A stretch of DNA of 64,000 nt, from NCBI GenBank assembly GCA_003574785.1, contig QORU01000006.1, positions 124,001 to 188,000 on the forward strand, read 5' to 3'. Each line of letters begins with the position of its first letter. The stretch's first letter is position 1. Below, piece by piece: positions 47,754-57,142 of the stretch. The DNA comes from Taklimakanibacter deserti (lineage in GTDB: Bacteria; Pseudomonadota; Alphaproteobacteria; Rhizobiales; Aestuariivirgaceae). The position numbers and the translations under genes are program-made. A model generated the notes under the pieces. That model was not told the origin of the DNA. It ran no database searches and saw only the letters and a list, made by a program, of their open reading frames with translations.

Positions 47754-49052
47754 TCACGCGGTGTGCTTGATGGCGAGGCTGGCGAGATAGGTCTCCGGAC
47801 TTTCCGGATCGAAGACCTTGCCGTCGAAGAAGGTCTCAGGCCCGCGGCTGTCGCTTGCGGGTATGTCGGTGACGCCCAGCGTCTTGGCGGCCGCGCGCCA
47901 CAGTTCGGCGCCGTTGACCGCGCCGACCTGAGCCTTGATGTCGGTATCCGGCGGGAGCTTGCCCCAGCGAATATTCTCGGTGAGGAACCAGGCATCGTGG
48001 CTCTTGAACGGGAATGACGCGGCATCGCGCCAGAACTTCATGAAATGCGGGCTCTGCGCCACGGTCTTGCCGTTGCCATAGTCATAGTCGCCCTTGAGCC
48101 GACCGATGATGTCGGTCTTCGGCACGTTGAACCAGGAGCGCTTGGCGACGATCAAGGCCATCTCCTCCTTGTTGGCGAAGTCGTCGCACCATTGCTGGGC
48201 TTCCATGACGGCCATCAGCAGCGCCTCGACGGTCTTGGGGTAGCGCTCGACGAAGTCGGCGCGCAAGGCGAACGACTTCTCCGGATGCTTCGCCCACAGC
48301 TCGGCCGTGTTGACGGCGGTATAGCCGATGCCCTGATTGACGAGCTGTGCGTTCCACGGCTCGCCGACGCAGAAGCAGTCCATCGTGCCGACCTTCATAT
48401 TGGCGACCATTTGCGGCGGTGGGACCACGATGGTCTCGACATCGGCGTCGGGATTGATTCCCCCGGCGGCGAGCCAGTAGCGCAGCCAAAGATCATGCGT
48501 GCCGCCCGGAAATGTCATGGCGACTTTGGCCGGCGTGCCGGCGGCCTTCTTGTCCGCAAAGGCTTTCTTCAAGACTCCGGCGTCGGTCCCGACCGTGAGA
48601 TCGGCATAAGCGCTTGCGATCGAGATCGCCTGGGCGTCGAGATTGAGCCGCGCCAGGATCTTCATCGGCAAGGGCACGTTGTTCTGGGTGATCTTGCCCG
48701 TCGTCATGAGATAGGGCATCGGCGTCAATATATGGGCGCCGTCTATGCCGTTGCCTTCGCTGCCGAGCACCAGATTGTCGCGCGTGGCGCCCCACGAGGC
48801 CTGCTTCAGCACCTCGACATCGGGCACGCCGTGCTTGGCGAAGAATCCCTTCTCCTTCGCGACGATCAGTGCCGAGGCATCGGTGAGGGCGATGAAGCCG
48901 AGCTTGGCGCCAGTCACTTCGGGCCCGCCGCTTTGGGCGAAGGCGCCATGGGGCAAGTGGGCGCGCGCCGCCAGCAGGAGCGCCATCGTCCCGGCCGATT
49001 TCCTGAGGAACCTGCGCCGTGAACAGGCAGAGATGCCGTTGGGTTTCGTCAT
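47754..49052 (-). CDS. nrtA: Nitrate ABC transporter substrate-binding protein (Tat-exported)
   Basis: The 432-residue periplasmic protein has a twin-arginine signal (SRRRFLRKSAGTMALLLAAR, mature start near AFAQSGG). The NrtA/CmpA fold is shown by KLGFIALTDASALIVAKEKGFF, GAHILTPMPYLM, TMDCFCVGEPWNAQLVNQG and KSHDAWFLTENIRWG. It is similar along its length to cytoplasmic NasS next door, which lacks a signal peptide. The ATG at 49052 has AAGGAG upstream, directly after the leader terminator. Confidence 0.95.
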   Translation of the reverse strand: MTKPNGISACSRRRFLRKSAGTMALLLAARAHLPHGAFAQSGGPEVTGAKLGFIALTDASALIVAKEKGFFAKHGVPDVEVLKQASWGATRDNLVLGSEGNGIDGAHILTPMPYLMTTGKITQNNVPLPMKILARLNLDAQAISIASAYADLTVGTDAGVLKKAFADKKAAGTPAKVAMTFPGGTHDLWLRYWLAAGGINPDADVETIVVPPPQMVANMKVGTMDCFCVGEPWNAQLVNQGIGYTAVNTAELWAKHPEKSFALRADFVERYPKTVEALLMAVMEAQQWCDDFANKEEMALIVAKRSWFNVPKTDIIGRLKGDYDYGNGKTVAQSPHFMKFWRDAASFPFKSHDAWFLTENIRWGKLPPDTDIKAQVGAVNGAELWRAAAKTLGVTDIPASDSRGPETFFDGKVFDPESPETYLASLAIKHTA

Positions 49053-49076
49053 TTGCAAACTCCTTCCAAAACGCAA

Positions 49077-49133
49077 AACGCCACCAGCAAGACCAACTCC
49101 GTACATCCGGGAGGAGGTCTTGCCGGCGGCGTT
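49077..49133 (-). terminator. Leader attenuator terminator before nrtA (NasT/ANTAR target region)
   Basis: In minus-strand RNA an 18-bp stem (49133-49116 with 49094-49077; 16 Watson-Crick and 2 G-U pairs) is followed by TTTTGCGTTTT, a strong intrinsic terminator located between a sigma-54-type promoter and nrtA. A smaller hairpin GCCC-GATGAC-GGGC (about 49141-49154) lies just upstream in the leader. In other nas operons an ANTAR protein binds such leader hairpins and prevents termination when nitrate is present. Confidence 0.85.
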
Positions 49134-49178
49134 GCCGGTTGCCCGTCATCGGGCACACGAATTGTCGATCAGTGACAG

Positions 49179-49194
49179 TGCATGCGGCATGCCA
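49179..49194 (-). promoter_or_regulatory. Sigma-54 (RpoN) promoter for nrtABC-nirBD-nasA-cysG
   Basis: The minus strand reads TGGCATG-CCGC-ATGCA, matching the -24 GG and -12 GC elements with the required 10-bp spacing (consensus TGGCAC-N5-TTGCA). Predicted start is near 49168, about 115 nt before the nrtA ATG, leaving room for the attenuator. An NtrC site was not recognised with confidence. Confidence 0.7.
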
Positions 49195-49291
49195 ACTCAC
49201 TCGGCCATGCCGGCTCATTATGAATCAACGCGTTAGCGCAAGGGCTCCGACAGCGAAAGGAAGAGTGCTGCCTCAATGAGCAGGGAGGCGG

Positions 49292-50524
49292 TCAATTCTT
49301 GTGCAATGCCGCGATGTAGTCCTCGACCCGATCGGGATCGAAGATCACGCCGTCGAAGAATCCATCCGGACCCAGGACAAGCTGGCCGCGTGCTGCCGGA
49401 AGATGCGTGCGCTCGGTGAGCGCGCCCTCGATTTTCGAGCTTGCGCCCGGCATGGCGACATTCAGGCCGGACAGCGCCTGGCGGTAGAGATCGGGACGAT
49501 AGGAGAGCCGCGCCGCCTGCGCGCGCTGAGGCGAATGAGCGACCTGTCCCCAGCGCACCATCTGGCTGTAGAACCACAGCGCATGACTCTGCCAGGGGAA
49601 GGTCGCGGCCTTGCCGGCGAAGGTGAGGAAGTCGGCGATCGGCCGGGGCTCCTTGTCGCCGAGCGCGATCCTGTTTTCTATCGCGGGCAGCACCACCGCC
49701 TGCGGCAGGTTGAGATAATCGGGTCCTGCCAGCAAGTCTGCGAGTTCGGCATTGTTGCTTTTGTCTTCGCACCAGAGGGAAGTCCGATGAAGAGCGCGCA
49801 GAACCGCAGCCAGGGTGAGAGGGTTCGTCTCCGCCCATTCCTTCGTGACACCCAGAACCTTTTCCGGGCTTGAGCGCCAGATCGATGATTTGGTCGTCAC
49901 GATGCGCCCCGATCCGTCATGAACGGCAGCCGTGTTCCACGGCTCGCCGACGCAATAGCCGTCGATGCGCCCGGACTTCAGCGCATCGACCATCAAAGGC
50001 GGCGGCACGACCGTGATCGTGAGGTCGCGGTCGGGATCGATGCCGCAGGCGGCGAGCCAATAACGCAATTCATAGTGATGGCCCGAGAAGCTCTGGACGA
50101 CGGCAAATACCAGGAGCCGCTCCTGGCGCGTCTGGCCTGTCTTGATGACATTGCGCAAGGCGGCCCCTACCCGTGCCGGGTCGCCGTCGGAAGGGGCACC
50201 CTGCTCCTCGAGCGCCGACCACAGGCGCTTCGAGACCGTGACGGCATTGCCGCCGAGGCCGAGAGCCATCGGCGCGATGAACGGCACGTCCAGCGGCGAA
50301 AGACCGAGATTGGCGGCGATCGGCAGTGGCGCCAGCATGTGAGCGACATCGAAATGGCCCACCGAAACGCGATCGCGGATATTGGCCCAGGAAGTTTCAC
50401 GCGTGAGACTGAGATCGATCCCCTCCTCGCGGGCGAAATCCTTCTCCTTGGCGGCGATCAGGAGTGCCGCATCGACGAGCGGCAGAAACCCGGCGCGGAC
50501 GGGGATGAGCGGCGGCGAGGTCAT
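49292..50524 (-). CDS. nasS: Cytoplasmic nitrate sensor NasS
   Basis: The 410-residue NrtA-like protein lacks a signal peptide (starts MTSPPLIPVRAGFLPLVDAA). It keeps the ligand region DVAHMLAPLPIAANLG, GRIDGYCVGEPWNTAAVHDG and HALWFYSQMVRWG. In the NasS-NasT system NasS holds NasT inactive without nitrate and releases it when nitrate or nitrite binds. The ATG overlaps the nasT stop by 4 bp, so a 1:1 supply is likely. Confidence 0.94.
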   Translation of the reverse strand: MTSPPLIPVRAGFLPLVDAALLIAAKEKDFAREEGIDLSLTRETSWANIRDRVSVGHFDVAHMLAPLPIAANLGLSPLDVPFIAPMALGLGGNAVTVSKRLWSALEEQGAPSDGDPARVGAALRNVIKTGQTRQERLLVFAVVQSFSGHHYELRYWLAACGIDPDRDLTITVVPPPLMVDALKSGRIDGYCVGEPWNTAAVHDGSGRIVTTKSSIWRSSPEKVLGVTKEWAETNPLTLAAVLRALHRTSLWCEDKSNNAELADLLAGPDYLNLPQAVVLPAIENRIALGDKEPRPIADFLTFAGKAATFPWQSHALWFYSQMVRWGQVAHSPQRAQAARLSYRPDLYRQALSGLNVAMPGASSKIEGALTERTHLPAARGQLVLGPDGFFDGVIFDPDRVEDYIAALHKN

Positions 50525-51120
50525 TTGTCCCCCTTGCCGAAAAGATCCGAGGTCGCGATGATGCTCTCGGCCACCTTGGCGATGCGCATGTTCTGGCGCA
50601 TGGCCGTCTGGCGCAGGAGCGTATAGGCCTCGTCCTCGCCGACATGCATCATCTTCATCAATATGCCTTTGGCCCGGTCGATGGCCTTGCGATCGCTGAG
50701 CGCCTGCCGCGCCGTCTCGAGCTCCGCGCGGATGCGCTCGAAGGCATTGAAGCGGCCGATGGCCAGATCGAGGATCGCCTTGACCCGTTCTTTTCTCAAG
50801 CCGTCGACGACATAGGCCGAGACCCCGGCGGCAATGGCCTCAGCGATCATCGCCGTGTCGGATTTGTCGACGAACATCGCGACGGGCTTGCGCACGGCCC
50901 GCGAGACGCGGAACAGGTCCTCGAGCATGTCGCGGTTGGGATTTTCGAGATCGATGACGATGACGTCGGGGGCCGCCTCTTCGATACGGCGCACGAGGCC
51001 CGCCATCTCCGAGATGACGGAGATCCGCGAATGCCCCGCTTCCCGCAAGCCCTCTTCGATGATCGCCGCCCTGACGCGATTCTCGTCAATGATGAGAATG
51101 GAAAGTTCGGAGCCGGACAT
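50521..51120 (-). CDS. nasT: ANTAR-domain antiterminator NasT
   Basis: The 199-residue protein has an N-terminal receiver-like domain (LSILIIDENRVRAAIIEEGL, DVIVIDLENP, KSDTAMIAEAIAAGVSAYVVDGL) and a C-terminal ANTAR domain (ALSDRKAIDRAKGILMKMM, EDEAYTLLRQTAMRQN). It binds leader RNA of nitrate genes and blocks the intrinsic terminator. It is first in the nas locus; its target is presumably the leader at 49053-49169. ATG at 51120 (MSGSELSIL). Confidence 0.95.
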   Translation of the reverse strand: MSGSELSILIIDENRVRAAIIEEGLREAGHSRISVISEMAGLVRRIEEAAPDVIVIDLENPNRDMLEDLFRVSRAVRKPVAMFVDKSDTAMIAEAIAAGVSAYVVDGLRKERVKAILDLAIGRFNAFERIRAELETARQALSDRKAIDRAKGILMKMMHVGEDEAYTLLRQTAMRQNMRIAKVAESIIATSDLFGKGDK

Positions 51121-51122
51121 TA

Positions 51123-51175
51123 TGCAACAAATGTTGCACAGCAAAATGATATTGCGATGCACAATAAAACGTCAC
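51123..51175 (-). promoter_or_regulatory. nasT promoter candidate with palindrome
   Basis: On the minus strand GTGACG (51175-51170) and TATCAT (51151-51146) are separated by 18 bp. Between this and the nasT ATG is a palindrome TGCAAC-AAAT-GTTGCA (51123-51138), and a second dyad GCAA-N7-TTGC (51141-51155) overlaps the -10. These look like operator sites, but no regulator can be named. Confidence 0.4.
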
Positions 51176-51346
51176 TTGCCGCTTCCTTGATCAGCCCAAT
51201 GGCCACCTCCGGCCGCTGACGAGAATGAAGGTCCTGATTTCATGGGGTTTTTGTCAAGCAAGCTCGACCCATGGAATTTCGATCATCTTTGTCCCATCTG
51301 ATCGTTACGATCCGAGTGAACCCGTGATCCAAAGGAGAACCCCCTC

Positions 51347-51667
51347 ATGCTCGTCACCACCACCAATGCCATCGAAGGCCGCCGCATCGTCGAATATAAG
51401 GGCCTGGTCGCCGGCGAGGCGATCCTCGGCGCCAATCTGTTCCGCGACATCTTCGCCTCGGTCCGCGATATCGTCGGCGGCCGTTCGGGTTCGTATGAAA
51501 AGGTATTGAATGACGCGCGCCAGACCGCGATCGGCGAATTGACCGACAAGGCGGCAGCTTTGGGCGCCAATGCGGTCATCGGCGTCGATCTCGATTACGA
51601 GACGATCGGCTCCAATGGCAGCATGCTGATGGTGACGGCGGCGGGCACTGCGGTAAGGATCGAGTAG
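51347..51667 (+). CDS. YbjQ/UPF0145 family protein
   Basis: The 106-residue protein begins [21 protein letters not shown] and contains [21 protein letters not shown] and [17 protein letters not shown], the full YbjQ-type fold. Members form small multimeric rings, sometimes called heavy-metal-binding, but the role is unsettled. AAAGGAG precedes the ATG. It stands alone between divergent nasT and convergent transporter genes. Confidence 0.93.
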   Translation: MLVTTTNAIEGRRIVEYKGLVAGEAILGANLFRDIFASVRDIVGGRSGSYEKVLNDARQTAIGELTDKAAALGANAVIGVDLDYETIGSNGSMLMVTAAGTAVRIE

Positions 51668-51669
51668 TC

Positions 51670-52266
51670 TCAGGCTTCCGCCGTGCGATGCTCCTCGCGG
51701 GCGGCTTGCCAGACTTCGCGCGCTGCGTCGGCATTCATGGCGGCGATGCCGAGGCCGACGATCAGATCAGGCCAGACGGACAAACTATAGGCCGTGACGA
51801 GACCGGCGCCGATGATCGCGACATTCGCCACCGCGTCATTGCGCGCCGAAAGAAAGGCCGCTCTGGTCAGGCTGCCGCTGTGGCGCCGGAACCGGGTCAG
51901 CAACAGAGCGCAAGTGAGATTGACCGCGAGCGCGCCTAGACCGGTCAGCGACAGCGCAAAGGCATCGGGCGGCACCGGTGTCACGAACTTGTCCCACGCC
52001 GTCCACAAGGTTGCGAGGCCGGGAACCAGCAAGATGCCGGCCAGCGCCATCCCGACCCTGGCGCGGCTGCGGGCCGACCAGCCGAGCGCCATGAGGATCA
52101 GAAGGTTGATCGACGTGTCTTCGACGAAATCGACACTGTCGGCGAAGAGCGACACCGACCCGATGGCCAGCGCTACCGCAAACTCGATCCCGAAATAAGC
52201 GAGATTGAGTAGAGCGACCAGACGAACGGCCCGGCGCAAATCGCGATCGCCGGGATTCGGCGTCAC
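51670..52266 (-). CDS. Cation diffusion facilitator-like transporter
   Basis: The 198-residue protein has about five or six hydrophobic helices and the CDF-type metal-site helix FADSVDFVEDTSINLLIL, a second helix with NDAVANVAIIGAG and PDLIVGLGIAAMN. It lacks the cytoplasmic C-terminal domain of larger CDFs. The GTG start at 52266 overlaps the glutamate dehydrogenase stop (GTGA), giving translational coupling. It probably exports a divalent metal; the ion is unknown. Confidence 0.8.
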   Translation of the reverse strand: MTPNPGDRDLRRAVRLVALLNLAYFGIEFAVALAIGSVSLFADSVDFVEDTSINLLILMALGWSARSRARVGMALAGILLVPGLATLWTAWDKFVTPVPPDAFALSLTGLGALAVNLTCALLLTRFRRHSGSLTRAAFLSARNDAVANVAIIGAGLVTAYSLSVWPDLIVGLGIAAMNADAAREVWQAAREEHRTAEA

Positions 52267-55200
52267 CTGATCGCGAGATCCGCCAGCGTGCCTTGGGCCA
52301 CCGCATAGCGCGCGATGTCGAACGGCTTGCTCGCCAGGATCGTCTCCATATTCTCGATGACGGCATTGGCGCGGGCCTGGTTCTTGTCGCGCCATTGCGC
52401 CCAGTCCATCTCGTCCTTGACGATGCGGGCGACGATGCCGCGATGGTTCTCGAAGACCTGGGCCCGGAGCCGGTTGATCGCCTGCCGTTCCAGAAGATCA
52501 CGTGCTCGGAGCGCATTGCCTTCCTCGATCAGCCTTTCGACACCGAGGTCGGAGGCGGTCGCGAACATCACTTTAGCCACCGTCTCGATGCTGGCGCCGC
52601 TCTTCTCGGCAATCTTCACGACATCGAGGGCCCGCTGCAGGAAGCGGTGGCTCGCGAGCTTGCGGGCGAGCTCGGCCGGCACGCCCAGTTTCTCGAGCTC
52701 GCTCTGCCGCTCCGCCATTTCCTTGAGATCGGCCGCAGGCACGGTTTTCGCCAGCACGGCCTCGACCTTGGCGAGACCGTCGCGATATTTGCCGATGAGC
52801 TGCTGCAAGCCCTGGTCAAGCTTCTCATGGCGCAGGAACCACACCGTCGTCCAGCGCAGCAGGAGCTGCAGCCCGGCATAGAGCTTGTTCTGGAGCGTGC
52901 CGGGGATCTTCGCATCGAGCGCGTCGATCGCCGTGTTGAGGGCGAGGAAATCGTAGGAGTCGCGCGCCGCCGCGAAGGCCGAGGCGATGTCGGCGGGCGC
53001 CGCACTGGTCTCGCCCATGATATAGGCGATGAAGCTCGGTCCGCCGCGATTGATCATGCTGTTGGCGAGCATGGTGGCGATGATCTCGCGCCTGAGCTTG
53101 TGATGCTCGATGTCGTCGGCGAAGCGCTCTTGCATGGCTTTGGGGAAATAGCGCTTGAGCTCGCGCGACAGATAAGGATCGTCGGGCACGCCGCTGGCCA
53201 GGATCTCGCCATGCAGCGAGATCTTCGCATAGGCCATGATCACCGCAAGCTCGGGGCGCGTCAGCCCGCCGCCCTTGAGGTCGCGCTCGATGATCTGCGA
53301 GTCGCTCGGCAGATACTCGATCTTGCGGTCGAGCTCGCCCGATTTCTCGAGCTGCTGCATGAGCTGGATGGCATAGGAGTTTTCCGTCGTGCCCTGCTCG
53401 AGAGCGAGCGACAGGCACAAGGTCTGCAGATAGTTGTTGCGCAGCACGAGCGCTGCCACGTCATCGGTCATGTCGGCGAGGAGCGTGTTGCGGTCCTCGC
53501 GCGTCAGCTTTTTCGCCGCTTCCGCGCGCGACAGGCCGATCTTGATATTGACCTCGATGTCGGAGGAATTGACGCCGGCGGAATTGTCGACCGCATCGGT
53601 GTTGATCCGCCCGCCATTGAGGGCGAACTCGATCCGCCCCCTTTGCGTGACGCCGAGATTGGCCCCCTCGCCGATGACCTTGACCTTGAGCTCATTGGCA
53701 TCGACGCGCAGCACGTCATTAGCGCGGTCGCCGGCATCGGCCTGGCTTTCGTTCGACGCCTTCACATAGGTGCCGATGCCGCCGAACCACAAAAGGTCGG
53801 CGGGCACCTGGAGCAGCGCATGCATGAGCTCTTGAGGCGTCGCCTTGTCGGCGCGAAGGCCGGTCAGGGCCTTGATCTCCGGTGTCAGCGGGATGGCCTT
53901 GAGCGACCGCGGGAACACGCCGCCGCCCTTGCTCAAGCGCGACTTGTCATAGTCCTGCCAGCTCGAGCGCGGCAAAGCGAAGAGCCTCTCGCGCTCCGTG
54001 AAGGAGGTCTCGGGGTCCGGATCGGGATCGATGAAGATGTCGCGATGGTCGAAGGCGGCGAGGAGCCTGATCTGGCGCGACAAGAGCATGCCGTTGCCGA
54101 ACACATCGCCCGACATGTCGCCGACGCCGATCACCGTGAAGGGCGTCGTCTGGATGTCGACATCGATCTCGCGGAAATGCCGCTTCACGGCCTCCCAGGC
54201 GCCCCGCGCGGTGATGCCCATCTTCTTATGGTCATAGCCGGCCGAGCCGCCGGAAGCGAAAGCATCGTCGAGCCAGAAGCCATGGCGGCGGGCAATGCCG
54301 TTGGCGGTATCGGAAAAGGTCGCCGTGCCCTTGTCGGCGGCGACGACCAGATAGGGATCATCGCCGTCGCGCCGCACCGTGTCCGAAGGCGGCACGACCT
54401 TGTCGTCCTTCAGATTGTCGGTGATGTCGAGCAGGCTCGAGATGAAGCGCGTATAGGCCCTGACCCCTTCCGCCTGGATGGCCTCGCGGCTGTCGCCGAT
54501 CTTCAGCCTCTTGGGCACGAAGCCGCCTTTGGCGCCGACCGGCACGATCACTGCATTCTTCACATTCTGGGCCTTGGCGAGGCCCAGCACCTCGGTGCGG
54601 AAATCCTCCGGCCGGTCCGACCAGCGGATGCCGCCCCTCGCAATATGGCCGGCGCGCAGATGAACGGCTTCGACATCGGGCGCATAGACGAAGATCTCGG
54701 CAAAGGGTTTGGGCTCCGGCAGGCCGTCCACCAGCTTGGAGTTGATCTTGAAATTGATCAGCGGCGGCTCGCCGTCGTCCTTCGCCGGCTGGAAGAAGTT
54801 CGTGCGCAGCAGCGCCGAGATCAGATTCACATAGCGACGGATGATGCGGTCTTCATCGAGATTGTAGACATCGATGAGCGCCTTCTCGATCCTGGCCAGC
54901 GCCGTCTCGGCGTCCTTCTCGCTCTGCGCCTTGGGATCGAACAGCGCATAGAACAAGGTGACGAGCTGGCGCGCGATCGCCGGATATTTCACCAGCGTCT
55001 GGGCCACATAGTCCGAGGAGAAGGACGCGGCCGACTGGCGGATATAGCGGCCGAGCGCTCGCAGGAGCGACACATCGCGCCAGACGATGCCTTCGCGCAA
55101 AGTGAGCCCGTTGAAGGCATCGTTCTCGGCCTGCCCCGTCCAGACGGCGAGGAAGGCCGCTTCGAGATTGGCAAACGTAGCGGCGCCGATCGCGGCATTG

Positions 55201-57020
55201 GCCGGCGCCTGCAGCAGCACGTCATGGATGACGGCGCGGCCGGTGCCCGAGCCGGTCGCCAGGATATGAGTGGTTTCCGAGATCGCCTGGAGGCCGAGAT
55301 TTTCGAGAATGGGCAATCTTCGGCCAAGCGCTATGGCCTCGCCCTGGTGATAGAGGCGCGAATGGAACTCATTACGCCCGTCTCCGGCCACCTTGATGAA
55401 TTCGACGCCGATCTGATCGCCCGACAGCGCGTCGATCTCCTCGATATCCTTGAGCGACGCTTGCGGGTCGGTCGAATCGCGATATCCGGGCGGGAAGGCG
55501 CCGCGCCAGCGCGTGATCAGTGCCTGGCCTGAGCCCTTGGCGATGAGCGCGCTTTCCAGCCGGTCGTCCCAGTTGCGCACCGCCTCGACGATGCGCTGCT
55601 CGAGCTCTGCAAGATCGGGCTTGGGCTCCTTGCTCGCGTTGCGGAGGATGATGAAATGGACGCGCACCAGGGCGCCTTCACCGAAGGACGGTGCAAAGCT
55701 CGCCACCCGGCCGTCGAAGCTCTCGGCCAGCAGATCGCCGACCTTGCGGCGCACATCGGAATCGAAGCGGTCGCGCGGGATGAACACGAAGGCCGAGACG
55801 AAGCGGTCGAACTTGTCGCGCCGGACGAAAAGTCTCGTGCGCGGCCGCTCCTCGAGGCGCAATATGCCTTGCGCCATCGCGGCCAGCACATCGGTATCGA
55901 TCTGGAACAATTCATCGCGCGGGAAGCCTTCGAGGACGGCGGCCAGTGCCTTGCCGGAGTGGCCCGAGGGCGCGAAGCCCGAGGCCGCGACCACGCGCTG
56001 CAGCTTCTTGCGCAAGAGCGGGATCTCGTTGGGATTCTGCGTATAGGCCGATGAGGTGAAGAGGCCGATGGCGCGCAATTCGCCGGAGAGCGTGCCTTCG
56101 GCGTCGAACAACTTGACCCCGACATAATCCATGGCCGAGCGGCGGTGCACGGTGGCGCGCACATCCGACTTGGTGATGACGAGCGCCGCAGGCTGCATCA
56201 GGAATTCGCGGATCTGCGGCGAGATGGCGACCAGCTCGTTGCCGCGCCTCAGCACCTCGATCTCGGCCTTGCGCAGGATGCCGAGGCCTGAGTCGGCGAT
56301 CGGCTCAAGCGCGCCCTTCTTGGCGCCGCCGACGAATTTGTACTCGCGCATCCCGAGGAAGGTGAAATGGTTGTCGAGCAGCCACTGCAGGAAGGCGATC
56401 GATTCGGTCAGTTCCTCGATCGGGATGGGCGGTGGATTCTTCTGATAGGCGGCGATCGCTTCGCGCAGGCGCTGCTGCATGGCGCGCCAGTCGAGAACGG
56501 CGACGCGCACATCGTCGAAGACGCCCTTGAGGTCGTCCTCGAGCGTCTTCGCCTCCTCGGGCGTGATGCGCGACAGATGGATATGGAGGAAGCTTTCGCG
56601 GATCGCGTTGGAATCGGGACTGGGCTTGGCTTCGAGTCCCGTGAGCTTGCCCGTGCCGTCGCGCTTCACCGACAGGACCGGGTGGAGAGCGAGCCTGACG
56701 TCATGGCCGCGATCGGTCAGGAGGCCGATGGTCGAATCGACCAGGAACGGCATGTCGTCATTGACGATGTCGATGACCGTAACGTCACCGAAGGGCGCTT
56801 CGGGATTGGTCACGGCGACCTTGCTGCGGCCGGGCTTGCGCTCGTTGAGGAAGCTGAGCCGGCCGCTCACCAGTTCATGCAGGTCTGAGGCGGAATAGCC
56901 CTGGAGGTCTTCCGGCGGCGCCTTTTCCAGGAGCTGGCGCGTCAAGAGCTTTTCCCGCTCGCCCTTTGCTTTCCCCTCCGCCGTTTTGATCAAAGTGACC
57001 AGAGGATCATGCGGCGACAT
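52263..57020 (-). CDS. gdhB: NAD-specific glutamate dehydrogenase, large (180-kDa) type
   Basis: The 1585-residue protein is of the 180-kDa GDH class that deaminates glutamate to 2-oxoglutarate and ammonia. ACT-like segments occupy the first ~450 residues (VIDIVNDDMPFLVDSTIGLL). The catalytic domain has RGGIRWSDRPEDFRTEVLGL and VPVGAKGGFVPKRL with the active Lys, then the Rossmann part GVGDMSGDVFGNGML and the helical C-terminal domain. The ATG at 57020 has GGGAG upstream. It lies in the same direction as the nitrate locus but is separated from it by ybjQ. Confidence 0.95.
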   Translation of the reverse strand: MSPHDPLVTLIKTAEGKAKGEREKLLTRQLLEKAPPEDLQGYSASDLHELVSGRLSFLNERKPGRSKVAVTNPEAPFGDVTVIDIVNDDMPFLVDSTIGLLTDRGHDVRLALHPVLSVKRDGTGKLTGLEAKPSPDSNAIRESFLHIHLSRITPEEAKTLEDDLKGVFDDVRVAVLDWRAMQQRLREAIAAYQKNPPPIPIEELTESIAFLQWLLDNHFTFLGMREYKFVGGAKKGALEPIADSGLGILRKAEIEVLRRGNELVAISPQIREFLMQPAALVITKSDVRATVHRRSAMDYVGVKLFDAEGTLSGELRAIGLFTSSAYTQNPNEIPLLRKKLQRVVAASGFAPSGHSGKALAAVLEGFPRDELFQIDTDVLAAMAQGILRLEERPRTRLFVRRDKFDRFVSAFVFIPRDRFDSDVRRKVGDLLAESFDGRVASFAPSFGEGALVRVHFIILRNASKEPKPDLAELEQRIVEAVRNWDDRLESALIAKGSGQALITRWRGAFPPGYRDSTDPQASLKDIEEIDALSGDQIGVEFIKVAGDGRNEFHSRLYHQGEAIALGRRLPILENLGLQAISETTHILATGSGTGRAVIHDVLLQAPANAAIGAATFANLEAAFLAVWTGQAENDAFNGLTLREGIVWRDVSLLRALGRYIRQSAASFSSDYVAQTLVKYPAIARQLVTLFYALFDPKAQSEKDAETALARIEKALIDVYNLDEDRIIRRYVNLISALLRTNFFQPAKDDGEPPLINFKINSKLVDGLPEPKPFAEIFVYAPDVEAVHLRAGHIARGGIRWSDRPEDFRTEVLGLAKAQNVKNAVIVPVGAKGGFVPKRLKIGDSREAIQAEGVRAYTRFISSLLDITDNLKDDKVVPPSDTVRRDGDDPYLVVAADKGTATFSDTANGIARRHGFWLDDAFASGGSAGYDHKKMGITARGAWEAVKRHFREIDVDIQTTPFTVIGVGDMSGDVFGNGMLLSRQIRLLAAFDHRDIFIDPDPDPETSFTERERLFALPRSSWQDYDKSRLSKGGGVFPRSLKAIPLTPEIKALTGLRADKATPQELMHALLQVPADLLWFGGIGTYVKASNESQADAGDRANDVLRVDANELKVKVIGEGANLGVTQRGRIEFALNGGRINTDAVDNSAGVNSSDIEVNIKIGLSRAEAAKKLTREDRNTLLADMTDDVAALVLRNNYLQTLCLSLALEQGTTENSYAIQLMQQLEKSGELDRKIEYLPSDSQIIERDLKGGGLTRPELAVIMAYAKISLHGEILASGVPDDPYLSRELKRYFPKAMQERFADDIEHHKLRREIIATMLANSMINRGGPSFIAYIMGETSAAPADIASAFAAARDSYDFLALNTAIDALDAKIPGTLQNKLYAGLQLLLRWTTVWFLRHEKLDQGLQQLIGKYRDGLAKVEAVLAKTVPAADLKEMAERQSELEKLGVPAELARKLASHRFLQRALDVVKIAEKSGASIETVAKVMFATASDLGVERLIEEGNALRARDLLERQAINRLRAQVFENHRGIVARIVKDEMDWAQWRDKNQARANAVIENMETILASKPFDIARYAVAQGTLADLAIR

Positions 57021-57142
57021 CGCGAAACTCCCATCAGCAATCGGGCTAGCCGGTCGGCCCGGCTTTGGCCCACTGTTTAGAAGCATTGCGACAGAAGAGC
57101 TACAGGATTAGGGCGGACACTTAATCACACCCAACTAACATT

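Noticed and set aside
52293..55532. 1079-codon plus-strand frame opposite glutamate dehydrogenase
   Set aside because: Antisense shadow in high-GC DNA; composition rich in Arg, Asp, Ala and no domains.
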